Of a DNA stretch of 64,000 bases, positions 44,855 through 55,675 are shown one piece after another. Positions within the stretch are counted from its first letter, which is position 1. Each line of letters begins with the position of its first letter. A program made the translations under genes and the position numbers. Origin of the DNA: Gamarada debralockiae (taxonomy: Eukaryota > Ascomycota > Leotiomycetes > Helotiales > Hyphodiscaceae); NCBI GenBank assembly GCA_002803225.1, contig NXFV01001132.1:36333-100332 (forward strand), read 5' to 3'. The notes under the pieces are model-generated. The model saw only the letters and a list, made by a program, of their open reading frames with translations, searched no databases and was not told the DNA's origin.

Positions 44855-45033
44855 GAATGTGTGTTGCCGCTGGTGTTTGGGATATCAATATGCGGATGAT
44901 CAGGGCTCGAGGAGAGATTTGAGGGACGCTGCTTGAGGTTGATTAAGCCCGGGAAGCTTGGTAATAAGCATTCGGTATAAGGTACTATGAAAGCATCTCT
45001 TGGCGTTTAGGGGAGTAAGCGATAACTCGTTAG

Positions 45034-45549
45034 GTGCTTGAGGTCTTCCTAGAGCAAAGAAACCTCAGTGATCTCGAGCGCAATGCACTCGTCTCGGTTT
45101 TCCTCCGGGCCTTAGAGTACTATGATGGCATTCTAATACTCACCTCTAATAGGGTGGGCACATTTGATGAAGCCTTTAAGTCACGCATTCAACTGGCGCT
45201 TCACTACGAGAATCTCAAGCAGCACCAGCGTAAGGAGATCTGGAGGAACTTCTTCAACCGCCTCAGGACCTTGGACGGAACCAACATCGACTTTGATGAG
45301 ATTGAGGGCGAAGTGGACGACCTTTCTGAATACGAGATGAACGGCAGACAGATCCGAAATGCGATCACAACTGCGAGGCAGTTGGCACAATTTAAGAAGA
45401 CGAAGATGAGATCGGGCCATTTGAAACAGGCGATCAAGGTTGCGAGCAAGTTTGACAACTATTTGAAGGATGTTAAAGGGGGGCGACCGGATAGCAAGAT
45501 CGCCAAGATAGAAGATGAGGAAAATGCGAGGATGGAAGGTATTCGATAA
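45034..45549 (+). pseudogene. AAA-ATPase C-terminal fragment
   Basis: The frame reads VFLEQRNLSDLERNALVSVF, YYDGILILTSNRVGTFDEAF, KSRIQLALHYENLK and a C-terminal helical region ending MEGIR-stop. FLEQR, the sensor-1 Asn in LTSN and the arginine finger in SRIQ are typical of a large fungal family of AAA ATPases whose N-terminal part is a long uncharacterised region. Walker A and Walker B are absent: upstream of 45030 nothing matches. The 5' boundary falls at TTAG/GTGCTTGAG, near a possible old splice acceptor. A 5'-truncated copy. Confidence 0.75.
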
Positions 45550-45985
45550 TACTTGGTGATAGTGTCATACTAATAGTTATTCCTGACACTGTTTTGCCCT
45601 GTAAGCTGTAGCTTACAAAAGTGACCAGGGCCTTATCAAAAAAACCCTTGGGCTTGTAAGCTGGTCGAAAGTACCCTTATATATAGTATAAATTGAGAAT
45701 CTAATAAAGCAGAAGACGCGCTAGATTCTAAGCCAAAAACTAGGTTTATAGCCCTAACTCCATAGCAGCTCGACTAGGTAACAAGTCAGGCATTTTGTGT
45801 ATGGCTCCACTATAGATTATAGCCTGTGCTCTATTGCGCTCGACTTGACTCTAGCTGTGTTAACTTGATTTAGCAGGCGATAGCAGCGGCGGTAGTAGAA
45901 CTCAGGTTTCGGGTTATTTTTTTGAGGTTAGGGTTAATTATAAATATTAGGGTTATATAAAACCATTACTGCTTCAATTATATTC
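45550..45985. other. Repeat-like DNA with two telomere-like motifs
   Basis: No gene. TTAGGGTTA occurs at 45928-45936 and again at 45948-45956, which may be coincidence in AT-rich DNA. Confidence 0.3.
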
Positions 45986-46960
45986 AATGTCACAAAGATA
46001 CCAAATGATAATACAATAGCTGCCAGTGCACAGTGAAGCCAGCAGCACTAAGTAGCCACTTGTATTACAAACACCTAGTAAGAATCAAGTCTCAAAAACA
46101 AGTCAACAAATATATTAGACAGCTAGGATTTGACTATGATTTCCAAGGTATATCACTACCACTAGACGGGTCAAGTCCACAGCCCATTCTGCCAGTCATC
46201 AACAGCTTCTGCTGCTGCCACTACCACTACAAAACACAGACTTGAGATAAAATATATAAGCATAGAAACAAGGTCCATAATAAGAAGGTATTAAGGACAA
46301 AGCTATCTGTGTATCGTCATAGTTTAGGGAGAAGAGAGAGCAGTACTAGGTAGTAGACAAGAGTCATGGCGTAGACGTATTAGGGGCGTCACATGATATC
46401 AACAATAACATCTCAAGAGAGAAGTGGTAGTGGCAGTGGCAGTAACAGTGATAGTGATAGTAACAGGGACAGTAATAAATATAAAGAGATCAAGGAGGCT
46501 AAAGCTAAAAAGTGATGACTGGAGTTGTCCCAAAGGCCAGTAGTAGTAGAAATTGACCTGTGGCTATACTATACTGAGTGGTAGATGGTGCTTGCGTAGT
46601 TGAAGCATGATCTAGTCAAGATATACAGCTTTGCTAATACACCCACAGCTACTGAGTCCAAGCTTATACGGCTTCTTGAGGCATAGAACTGGATCCTTAA
46701 GTACTGTCTTAATACACTTACTTCGTTCAATCACAAGTGATAGGCATCGCTGAAGAATGAGATCGCAAGCCAGTACCTGTCCAAGCTGCCACAGAATACA
46801 CAGAGTCTTGTAAAGTATAGCAAGATATTCTAAAAGTTAATCTGCTATGTGTTCTGTACAATGCCAAAGGACAACTCGGAGGAGGAGACTAAGACAGGGT
46901 TGAAGTATACAGAGCTATAGTAGCAGAAGGTAAGTAAGGCGAGGATGATTTTAGATAAGC
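45985..46960 (+). mobile_element. Decayed C2H2 / DUF3505-like repeat element
   Basis: One frame at 46033-46245 reads LSSHLYYKHLVRIKSQKQVN, YIRQLGFDYDFQGISLPLDG, SSPQPILPVINSFCC, continuing past a stop as KIYKHRNKVHNKK, the pattern of the C2H2-bearing DUF3505 proteins that are repeated in many fungal genomes and often lie near Helitron or subtelomeric sequence (recollection). Further on, with many stops, come KHDLVKIYSFANTP and LVKYSKIF-stop-KLICYVFCTMP, corresponding to the middle of the same proteins. All frames are heavily broken. Confidence 0.5.
46423..46477 (+). repeat. AGTGRY short tandem repeat
   Basis: Imperfect reiterations of AGTGGTAGTGGC and AGTGATAGTGATAG, which would encode a Ser/Gly/Asp run in the relic element around it. 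Confidence 0.65.
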
Positions 46961-47956
46961 CAGTAGCAGAGGCAGTAGCAGAGGATATTAAGTTTAAGAA
47001 GCAGGATCATAAGCTTATAGTAGTATTACTGGCAGTGATTATGACTCTCATGTGCTAGGACCGCAGTTATATCACACTGTATGAGTTGTGTGGAGGGGTA
47101 CCCCATTTTCTTTGATTTCATGCATTTGAGGTATATCATATGATCTCAGGATTTCGCTGAGCTCATGTGATTTGCAGTTTATCTGCAACTTTGCCCTGCA
47201 GATTAGTTTTATTATTATATATATAATTGAGCTGTTTTTGCTAACTAACTTTATTGACTATTTTACATATTCAGAAGCCTTCATTTGCCCCTTATCACTA
47301 TACTACTGTCCAACTGCCTTTTATCCCATAGTTTTACTATATATACTGTATACTTGACTCGAATTTCGACCTTCCATATTAGTAACTTACACAGGGATAA
47401 ACACAGTCAAGTGAGGCTATTCCTGACCTTCTACTCTCTCAGAACCATATTTATACTCTTAACAAATGTCTAGAGAACCCCCCTTGCATAGCTGCTTAGT
47501 AGTCAGAACTACTGGGGAGTGATCTTAATAATTGAGAAGAGGTCCTAATACTATAGTCAGTAACAGGAGAAGTATACATATTATTTCAATGGAACTAGAT
47601 TAGATATATAAGGCACTATTATTTGTTTAGATAGATTTCAGTTATATAAGCATAGGAAATTAGAGGGTCTTAGTTGTTAGTAGTATATAATTATAGCTCC
47701 TGCTAGAGCTAACTTAGGAAGGGTAAGATCACGTTCGGAATTGAGAACTACCGGTACTCATCAGTGAGAAACCGAAGAGAGTACGCCGACAACGCGTGCC
47801 GACTTGAGACCAACTGAACTTTCAGGGTCATATTCGCGAAAAAAGATTCAAAGCCTCAAAAGCAATATTTTTTCTTCAGTCTCAAAGGGGTTTGGGTGCA
47901 ATTGATGTAAATTCTAGCCTGGTCCGATTACATTCTACGCTCAGCATTACGCAAAA
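46961..47956. other. AT-rich repeat-derived DNA
   Basis: No supportable coding sequence; continuation of the decayed block up to the transketolase-like gene. Confidence 0.4.
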
Positions 47957-50201
47957 TCAATAACTTCGAATATTCAAATCCCTAAACTCCCCTCTCAAGC
48001 TCTCAATCCCATGACTCCTCACATCTTCAACCAGCTCAAACACCTTAGGCGCAATGACCTTCTCATCAAAACCAAAGTACTCGTAGGCATCCTTCCCTGG
48101 TAATGAATGGCCAAAGGAACTCATCGAATACCCTGCATCAGCGTACCTCTCCCATCCATTCACAGCATACGCTTCGATCACCACTCTGGGAGCCTTGCTC
48201 CGATACTGCAAAACCTCCCGCTTGTATTCGATGGATAGTTGCTCGAATAGCCGTTGGCACGGGAAGCTGACCACACGGACTTTCAAGCCGAATTTAGATT
48301 CGAGAAGCTTAGCGGTCTCGACTGCGAAGACCATTTCCGCGCCAACGCCAATAAGCGTCACGTCCGCATCTGCCTTCTCGATGAAGACATATGCACCCTT
48401 TTGTACACCGTCTCGAGAAGAGTATTGTGGGTATTGCTCAAGGTTTTGACGAGAGAGGGAGAGGATTGAAGGTGTGTCGGTGGCCTTGAGAGCAGCGATG
48501 TATGCACCAGCAGTTTCTTCGCTGTCCGCAGGCCGAATGTAGAGAATATTAGGCATCGCACGGTACAGCGCTGCCAACGCGATAGGCTGATGAGTAGGGC
48601 CGTCTTCGCCTGTACCTATCGAATCGTGTGTGGCGATATGGATCTGTTGCAGGCCTTGAAGAGCGCCCATTCGGATTCCCGGCGCAGCGTAGATGTAGAA
48701 CATAAAGAAAGAGGATGTGACGGGAAGAATCGTTCCTTTGTTGAAGGCAGCTAAGCCGTTAGAGATCGATGCCATGGCATGTTCTCGGATACCCCAGTGG
48801 ATGTAGCGGCCTGAGTAGTCGCCGTTTATTCCACACGAAGTCTTCAAACTGGGGTTTTGGAAGTCGACCTTTCCTTTCCAGATCATGTTCACGGATGGCG
48901 ACAGGTCTGCTGTGCCAACCATGAAGTTCTTGAGGTTCTGAGCAAGCGGATTGCAGATCAATCCTGAGGATTTCCTCGACGACGTCTGCTTTATGGGAAG
49001 GTCCTCCTTTGTGGGAATGAACTTCGACCAGTCAGCCGGGAACTTGCCCGCTACTCGAAGTGCAAACTCTTCATGCAATTCTGGGTACTCTCTGGCATAT
49101 GATTTTACCAACTTGTTCCAGTCAACTTCAAGTTGACGACCCCGTGGTTTCGCTTCTCGAAAGAAATCGTACACCTCATCTGAGACTTGGAAATGCTTCG
49201 TCTCGTCCATGCCAAACGTCCGCTTGATATTGGCAACGTCCTCGGCACCGAATGCAGCTCCATGAGCCTTTGCATCACCAGCAGACTTGCTGCCAATACC
49301 GATGACTGTCCGGATATTAATGAATGTCGGCTTGTCCTTGCTGCTCTTAGCAGCGACGAGAGCACGCACAATCCCCTCGATGTCATAATTTCCATCCTCC
49401 ACATCAATCACATTCCAGCCACAGGCCAGCATCTTGGCATTGACATCCTCGTTATTGCAGAGATCGACCGATCCGTCGCAGGTAATTTGGTTATTGTCGT
49501 AGATCACCACCAAGTTGTTGAGCTTCCAATGACCCGCAAGGGAAATGGCTTCCAGGCCGACGCCCTCTTGAAGGCATGCATCTCCGATCATACACCAAGT
49601 GGTATTATCAACAACCGGGTAGTTTGGCTTATTGTATGTCGCGGCCAGGTGCTTCGTAGCCATCGCCAACCCAACCGCATTCGCAATTCCTTGACCCAGT
49701 GGTCCCGTTGTAACTTCGATTCCCTCATGTTCGATTTCGGGGTGCCCAGGGCACATTGAGTCGATTCTCGCGGAGTGGTAGGATTTAAGTTGGTCGAAGG
49801 TCATATTTTTGTATCCGACAAGATGCAGGAAGGTGTACTGGAACAGACATGCATGGCCTTCCTAATATCAGCATCTGCCAATGATATTGGGATTTCTTGA
49901 GCTTACCATTTGAAAGAACGAATCTGTCCCGATTGAAGAAACTCGGATTCTCTGGCGAATACTTCATCGTGTATTTCCACAACGCAACTCCAATGGCTGC
50001 CATTCCCATGGCACTTCCAGGGTGACCGCCCTTGAACTGCTCGCAAAGATCCGCAATGAGACATCGGAATGTCTTCAGAACGCGGTCATTGAGCTCTGCT
50101 CTTTCGAATTTGGAATTTATGAGGCTATCAGAGGCCCCATTTTTTGATGGAACGACTTTCAACTGCAGATGTGAGACGCCTTCGATTGCTGAGGGAGCCA
50201 T
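47957..50201 (-). CDS. Transketolase / dihydroxyacetone-synthase-like enzyme
   Basis: A thiamine-diphosphate enzyme that moves two-carbon ketol units between sugar phosphates, or onto formaldehyde in DHA synthases. Exons 50201-49907 and 49857-47957, predicted 731 residues; the 49-nt intron restores VLSNGHACLFQY. Visible motifs: FKGGHPGSAMGMAAIG, GPLGQGIANAVGLAMA, the ThDP motif GDACLQEG..EAISLAGHWK with VVIYDNNQITCDG, RYIHWGIREHAMASI, and HDSIGTGEDGPTHQP. Length exceeds typical transketolase (about 680) and is nearer DHA synthase; no PTS1 tripeptide at the C-terminus (NIRSY). The adjacent DHA-kinase relic and SDR suggest a dihydroxyacetone or polyol pathway copy rather than the housekeeping gene (inference). 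Confidence 0.9.
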
Positions 50202-50810
50202 GTTGGGACTTGGCAAGATGTGAAGGTTAGAGAGGATACTGAAGATGCGCCTTGCGACGTATCGCAACGAAATGTATATATAATAGCCATCGTAGATGAT
50301 CAAAGACGATACTGAAACAAAGCGCTTACAATTGCTTCGATACGTGAGGGAAGAACCTAGAAATCTATGGGTTGAAGGGATGAGGAAGGAAGAGATGAAA
50401 GAGGAAAGCCGACAACAAGTCGTGGTGCCTAAAACTTCTCCTTTTGGAACTCGGGAATCTTACCCCACAGAGTGTCCAGGGGTCTGTGCAGGATTGTGGT
50501 TTCCAAGCCGCCTTCGCGATTCAGAGCATCTCAACGTCTCCAAATCCGTGATGATACAAGAAAGTTCTTGTAGTGCATACTTGCCCGGCTACCGGGATAA
50601 GGGAACGAAATATTTCCTCAAGGAGAAGCAGTAAAACGAAGGAGGTGGGCCTCCTCAACGTGTGACAAGCTACACGACACGCTTCCCAAAATATGAGCAA
50701 AACTCCCATTCTCTCTCCGTCCTTGTCTTCTTCTTCAATCACTTCTTGCTTCAGATTTTAGTTCAAGTTCGACGGTCTCTCGTCTGTATTCTTTCCTCAC
50801 ATACATCAAA
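50202..50810. promoter_or_regulatory. Divergent promoter region of transketolase-like and SDR genes
   Basis: 609 bp between outward-facing starts. On the minus side a TATTATATATA sequence at about 50274-50284 lies 75 bp before the transketolase ATG; the SDR side is CT-rich. Confidence 0.45.
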
Positions 50811-51800
50811 ATGGGTAGCATAGCAGAACCAGTCGTCAACGACATCGCTCTACCGTCCCACATCCCCGAATCCTCTCAAACGCCCTCAGCAGCACCTATA
50901 AACAAGCTCTTCTCCCTCGCCAATCGAACGATAGCTATCACCGGTGGCGGGAGAGGTCTAGGAATTACCCTCGCCCTTGCTGTCGTCGAAGCCGGAGGAC
51001 ACGCAGCCTGCATCGACATCCTCCCCGCTCCTTCTCCTTCAGAATGGGCATCTCTCCAAAAACTCGCAAACATTTCAAAACTTGGGGTCTCATACCACCA
51101 ATGCGATATTACGGCCGAAGACTCCATATCTGCAATTTTGGACAAGATTGCAGAAATAGGGTCGAAGGCCGGTGCGCCGCTGTATGGCACGATTGCGTGT
51201 GCAGGCATTCAGCAGAAAGTTCCAGCCGTAGATTACCCAGTTGATGGATTCAGAAGAATCATGGATGTCAATGTGACGGGAACGTTCTTGACGATTAAGC
51301 ACTCGGCGAGGATTTTCATGAAAGAGGGGACGAAAGGAAGTGTAGTTTTGATTGCGAGTATGTCAGGCCAGGTTGCAAACAGAGTAGGTATCCCACTTCA
51401 AACGTTTAAGGGGCATTTCTAACGCAGATTCAGGGTTTGACTTGCACTGCGTACAACACATCGAAAGCTGCTGTACAGCAGATGTGTAGATCCGTTGCGC
51501 AGGAATGGGGCCAGTATGGCATTCGGGTCAATACATTGTCGCCAGGTGTAAGTTTCCACACATTCTCTCTGCCAAGTCGCCTCTCTGACGCGTCCTCAGT
51601 ACATTCGCACTGCAATGACGGATGGACTCCTAGCTGCAGAGCCAGAAGTAGAGAAGACGTGGATGGCAGGTGCTCTGCTGGGCCGGCTAGGTGCGCCAGA
51701 CGATTTCAAGGCGCCCGCTATATTTCTACTGGCGGACGGCAGTTCGTTCATGACGGGGGCGGATTTGAGGGTTGACGGAGGACATTGCGCTTCTGCTTGA
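50811..51800 (+). CDS. Short-chain dehydrogenase/reductase (polyol/arabinitol dehydrogenase-like)
   Basis: Predicted 297 residues from exons 50811-51383, 51428-51547 and 51600-51800, with canonical 44-52 nt introns. TIAITGGGRGLGITLALAVV is the NAD(P) loop, TIACAGIQQKV the NNAG-equivalent, VVLIASMSGQ provides Ser, and TAYNTSKAAVQQMCRSVAQ gives Y-x-x-x-K. The end FLLADGSSFMTGADLRVDGG is classical. Fungal relatives with this approximately 30-residue N-terminal extension reduce or oxidise sugar alcohols such as arabinitol, mannitol or sorbose. Divergent from the transketolase-like gene, so co-regulation in sugar-alcohol metabolism is likely. The 3' part of this gene has a decayed copy at 63.29-63.70 kb. 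Confidence 0.88.
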
Positions 51801-52209
51801 GCACAAGTTATAGAGGAACATACCTGTGTACCGTGAGCTTCTGAATAGATATAGAAAGACATCCGCTATATTTGTCCCGTGTCGCTCGAATTGAACCCAG
51901 ACCTGCCCTAAACCTTGGGCGAGGTGCTCTGTGTTTCAGCGTCTTCCGGACTTCTAGACGCTAATTTTCGCAAGCTGCGGAAGAAAGTTCCCACCATAGG
52001 GCAAATCACAATTAAAAATGATAACGAAAAGCAGACGAGATCAAGATCATTTTATCCAAACGGGAAACCGTATTAATTAGAATGTAAAGTAGTAAATGTT
52101 GTGTCCATTTCGCAGATTAGAATTTAACACCACGGTAGGTGCGGATACCTTCAAGCCCGTTGTACCCTCCGTCGACTGCCGAAATAGATGGAGTGATGGA
52201 GACTCCTCC
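51801..52209. other. Intergenic region
   Basis: 0.4 kb between the SDR stop and the end of the kinase relic; nothing recognised. Confidence 0.4.
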
Positions 52210-54668
52210 CTACATCTGATAGAGGCCCACTTCATATTTTAGATTCACTGAAAGATACGGAACGATCCTCTTCAACACTGACGCAACGCCCAGTGCCCCG
52301 GGATCCGGCAACCCGCCGCTGCCAAAGGCCTCCTTCCCAACGTAGCTCGCTCTGCCTAACACGGCGTCCAGCTTTCTGGTTCCCTCAGCACCCTTTTCCG
52401 CTTCAAGTATCGCATCCCCAAAATTGAACATATGTTGGAAGGTTTCCACGAATGGGATCAACGCATCCATTAGCGCTTTTTATCCTTTTCTCGCTGTGGT
52501 ATATCGGCAGAGCTCTTCCAGGGCTTGAGGTAAGGATGTGGAGAGAAGTTTGACGATCGAGCTGGGCGGGGAAGAGAAAGAAAATATTGAAGGGAAGCGA
52601 GTTGGCCATTGCGTTGAAGAAGATTGCATATATTGCTGCGGACGTGCTGCCCATACTTCGCTCGACCGTCGTGGCAATTGATTGGAAGATGTTGATGAGG
52701 TACAGATCGCGGGAGATTCCAGATAAGGCTTCTTGAACAGCTTTGTGGCGTTAGCTGCAGTGATGCGGGACGGGCGATATGGTATCGATTGGAATATCGG
52801 ATATTGATCGTTCCGACCCTTTCAAAGATTGAAAGAGGGAGCTTCCCTTGTTCTCAAAAACCAGTCGCTCACTTAGAGCGAGGGTTTAAGAGTTTGGTCT
52901 GTTGGAGTCTCCTTCCAATCTACGAAGTAATGTCGACTCGAACGGAAGAAACGTATATTTAAATAATGGGGAAGGATATTTGGAACTTACGATTTACTCC
53001 TTTGACGGTCTCGCCGCAATCGCCGTCACCTGCAATCGTATCATACTTTGTAGTTTGCGGCTCATCTTGAGTGACTCTGCTAGCAATGTTTCTGAAGTAT
53101 TTCGTTGAATAGAATGGAGTCCACTACGGAAGTGTGGGGTAGTCAACAGGTGTTGACATGCCGCATAAAGACACTAATTAGTCAAAAAAAAAAGGGAGCA
53201 ATTTGGACCACTAGCGGGGCACTCTGAGAGAAGACCATCCTGCTTGATCATTCACAGTAGTGGAATGATTCAGGTGATTACTTTCCTCAGAGTGCCCTGG
53301 CAAATTCTGGTCCGTTCACAGTGTCTGGGCTATTGGGACCTTTATGGCATCGTACATACCTGGAAGTTGAACTCCATCAACCACTCACCTGAAATCGTCT
53401 GCCTCCATTTATACCATTCGTTCAACAACTCCTTTAACGTTCCCAGTGGGATTTGCGTAGTTCGACCAAGCAGGTGCTCTGGTTTTAGCATTGAGAAGCT
53501 CTTCGAATCCCGGTTGCAAGTTCAAGAGCGTGACAGAAAACCCCGGCCGTCAAGCGACATGACGAATGTCCCTACCAGCACTCATCTGATGTTGAAACCA
53601 CGTTTCAATAGTTGTTCCATGACTTCTTCCGCAATTATGTTGAGCTCCAGCACGCTTAGGCCGCCAAGATTATTGACCATCACGGCGGCAGGGAATTCAT
53701 TGCTTGATATCGACAACGGCAAGAACGAAAGGACGTTTGAGACAACTGTTGGGAGGGGCTCGATATCATCGCGTCGAATTCCTGGCTCATTGTGAATGCC
53801 TGATCATCTAGTCAGCTAGTAATAACGATAAATTGTCGGACGACAGTAGATTAGATCGACGGCAGTAACTTGGTCGACGATGGCAATACAACATGAGAGA
53901 GTCCACGAGGGGCGAGGTGCGCACTTACCCATCCCATATTCCAGATTATCAAGAGGTAAACTCTCCTGGACCCTCTGCGGGGTACGCTGCATCAATCTAG
54001 GCTCACACCGACCGTATAGATATTTTCTGCAACGCTCTGCGAAATCTGAGTGACCTCGTCCAGCTTCGTACTATCACTTATTAGGACTAAGTCGTAGAAA
54101 AGATTCCTTACTCAACATACCTTAGCTGCGAGCGCTCCGGCATTCTTGTGCACGAACACCACACCGGCCAGACCTCCCAACGAGATCATTGCCCTTCACT
54201 GATACATCGTCTCCGACAAAGACGACATTGACTTTGATACCCTCCGCTTTCGCCTTCTGAGAAGCGAGCCCGAAATTCAGCTTGTCTTCAGTGTAATTCT
54301 TGACGATCATTAGGATCCTGCATTCGATGTCAATCAACGGCTTTAATCAACCACGACAATTAAGACGCTTATCCCAGGGATGGTTCTAAAGCACTCAAAC
54401 CAGCCAGCACTTGCGATGCCGAGGGAGAGGCGAATATCTGTCCTGCGACGTAAATATTCAGCATTCCTTCTCCCAGATATCCGGCGCGCGCTGGCTCATG
54501 ACCTGATTCTCTCCCTGAGAGTAAGAGGACGTTGGGAGATGTAAGTTGTTGCCGATAAAGCACTTTCCCGGATTCTATCAGTCTCAACGATTGATCTAGT
54601 CGCAGGAGGCATTTAACCCTCGTTCCGCTGGGTCTTTGACCCCGTTGATGAAGTGTTTGCATGAACAT
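52210..54668 (-). pseudogene. Dihydroxyacetone kinase pseudogene
   Basis: Minus-strand pieces follow the order of an eukaryotic DHA kinase. DhaK part: KHFINGVKDPAERGLNA, LRLIESGKVLYRQQ, ESGHEPARAGYLGEGML with GRE in place of the usual [86 protein letters not shown]-stop-CSVP, LPLDNLEYGMG, IHNEPGIRRDD, MVNNLGGLSVLELNIIAEE. DhaL part: STSAAIYAIFFNAMANSLP, SLPQALEELCRYTTARKG, MDALIPFVETFQH, LGRASYVGKEAFGSGG, LPDPGALGVASVL. Frames change near 54600, 54180 (NDLVGR), 53960 and 52560, and a TGA interrupts after SLD at about 54000. It would have phosphorylated dihydroxyacetone, the product of the neighbouring enzyme type. Confidence 0.85.
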
Positions 54669-55675
54669 GTTATCAGTTTAAGAAGCGGTGCGGGAGAGTC
54701 TGGAAACAAAGGTGCACCCAAAGACATCGTGTAACTCAGAGCGTGGCACCGGTTTGATCGGATTTATCTCAGTCTTTTATCCAGTCCCAGCTACTCTTCG
54801 AAGATGTCAATTATTCCGGATATTGCGGTGAGCCTTTCCCGAGGACACCTTTCCCTCGAAGATGTTGACAGCCATCATATAAAATTTCCTTCTCCCCTCA
54901 GGCGAGATTAAACACGTACAGAAGACCAATACGCCGTGGGTGCACTTTTCCAAATCAGCACAATGAGGCCCAGAACGCGAGACTGACAGACTATTGCCAG
55001 CCTGGAAAGTTCCGGGGATTTGGATCCGGCGCGAAAGTGGAAGGACAGAGAAAAGGTCGAAATGACCGAAGCAAGAAAGAAAGCATGACTTGGGTTAGAG
55101 CGCGTAAATGTCAACAATTTGTCGCACAAACAGGCAGTGTTGAATGGAGAGCTCCCAACGGAATGGCTCTGCCAGGAACGTTTGTCCCACTCTTGTTTGA
55201 CAGTATGCCCCGTTCCATGTCGCGGCCTCGCGTTCAATCCTTCGTTCTCACTTTAACATCAAGGTCGTAAGGTAATGACGGCTGGGGGTTTCCCGAAGTC
55301 GTGCTATTTCATGGAATGGTCAGCAGGATCAGCCCCCGACACTCGCCATGCCGCTCGCTAGAGTGCCTATTTCTTCCACTTTAGGGAACGCGCTTAGCTC
55401 TCGGTTCTCCACGACTCATTTCCAAGCACTTTTTCTCCGCAAAAATTGCTTCATGACTCTTCTGCTGCATTATTCCCGGCATCATGGGTTTGCGGGCATC
55501 CTGGGGCCCCAGAGTGGGACTCCGCAGCCTTTCAAAGTTGGAAAGATAGCTGATGCCGATCTATATAAAGTTCCTCGTTCTGCCCGAACTTTGGGTTTTC
55601 TTTTCATGCTTGAGATTTATATTCATCTCCTTCATCATTCAGTTTGTTCGATCCTCAGTCACACAAGTTGTCACG
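54669..55675. other. Intergenic region upstream of sugar transporter
   Basis: 1 kb without a supportable gene; carries a TATA-like box near its right end. Confidence 0.45.
55562..55569 (+). promoter_or_regulatory. TATA-like box of sugar transporter gene
   Basis: TATATAAA, 107 bp before the ATG at 55676, a normal position for a fungal core promoter. Confidence 0.5.

Noticed and set aside
49187..49759. 190-codon plus frame
   Set aside because: Antisense shadow of the transketolase-like gene.
53480..53510. TTCGAATCCCG resembling a tRNA T-arm
   Set aside because: No cloverleaf can be drawn around it and it lies in the DHA-kinase coding relic.
53244..53795. 183-codon plus frame with Met start
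   Set aside because: The opposite strand carries conserved DHA-kinase sequence here, so this frame is a shadow.
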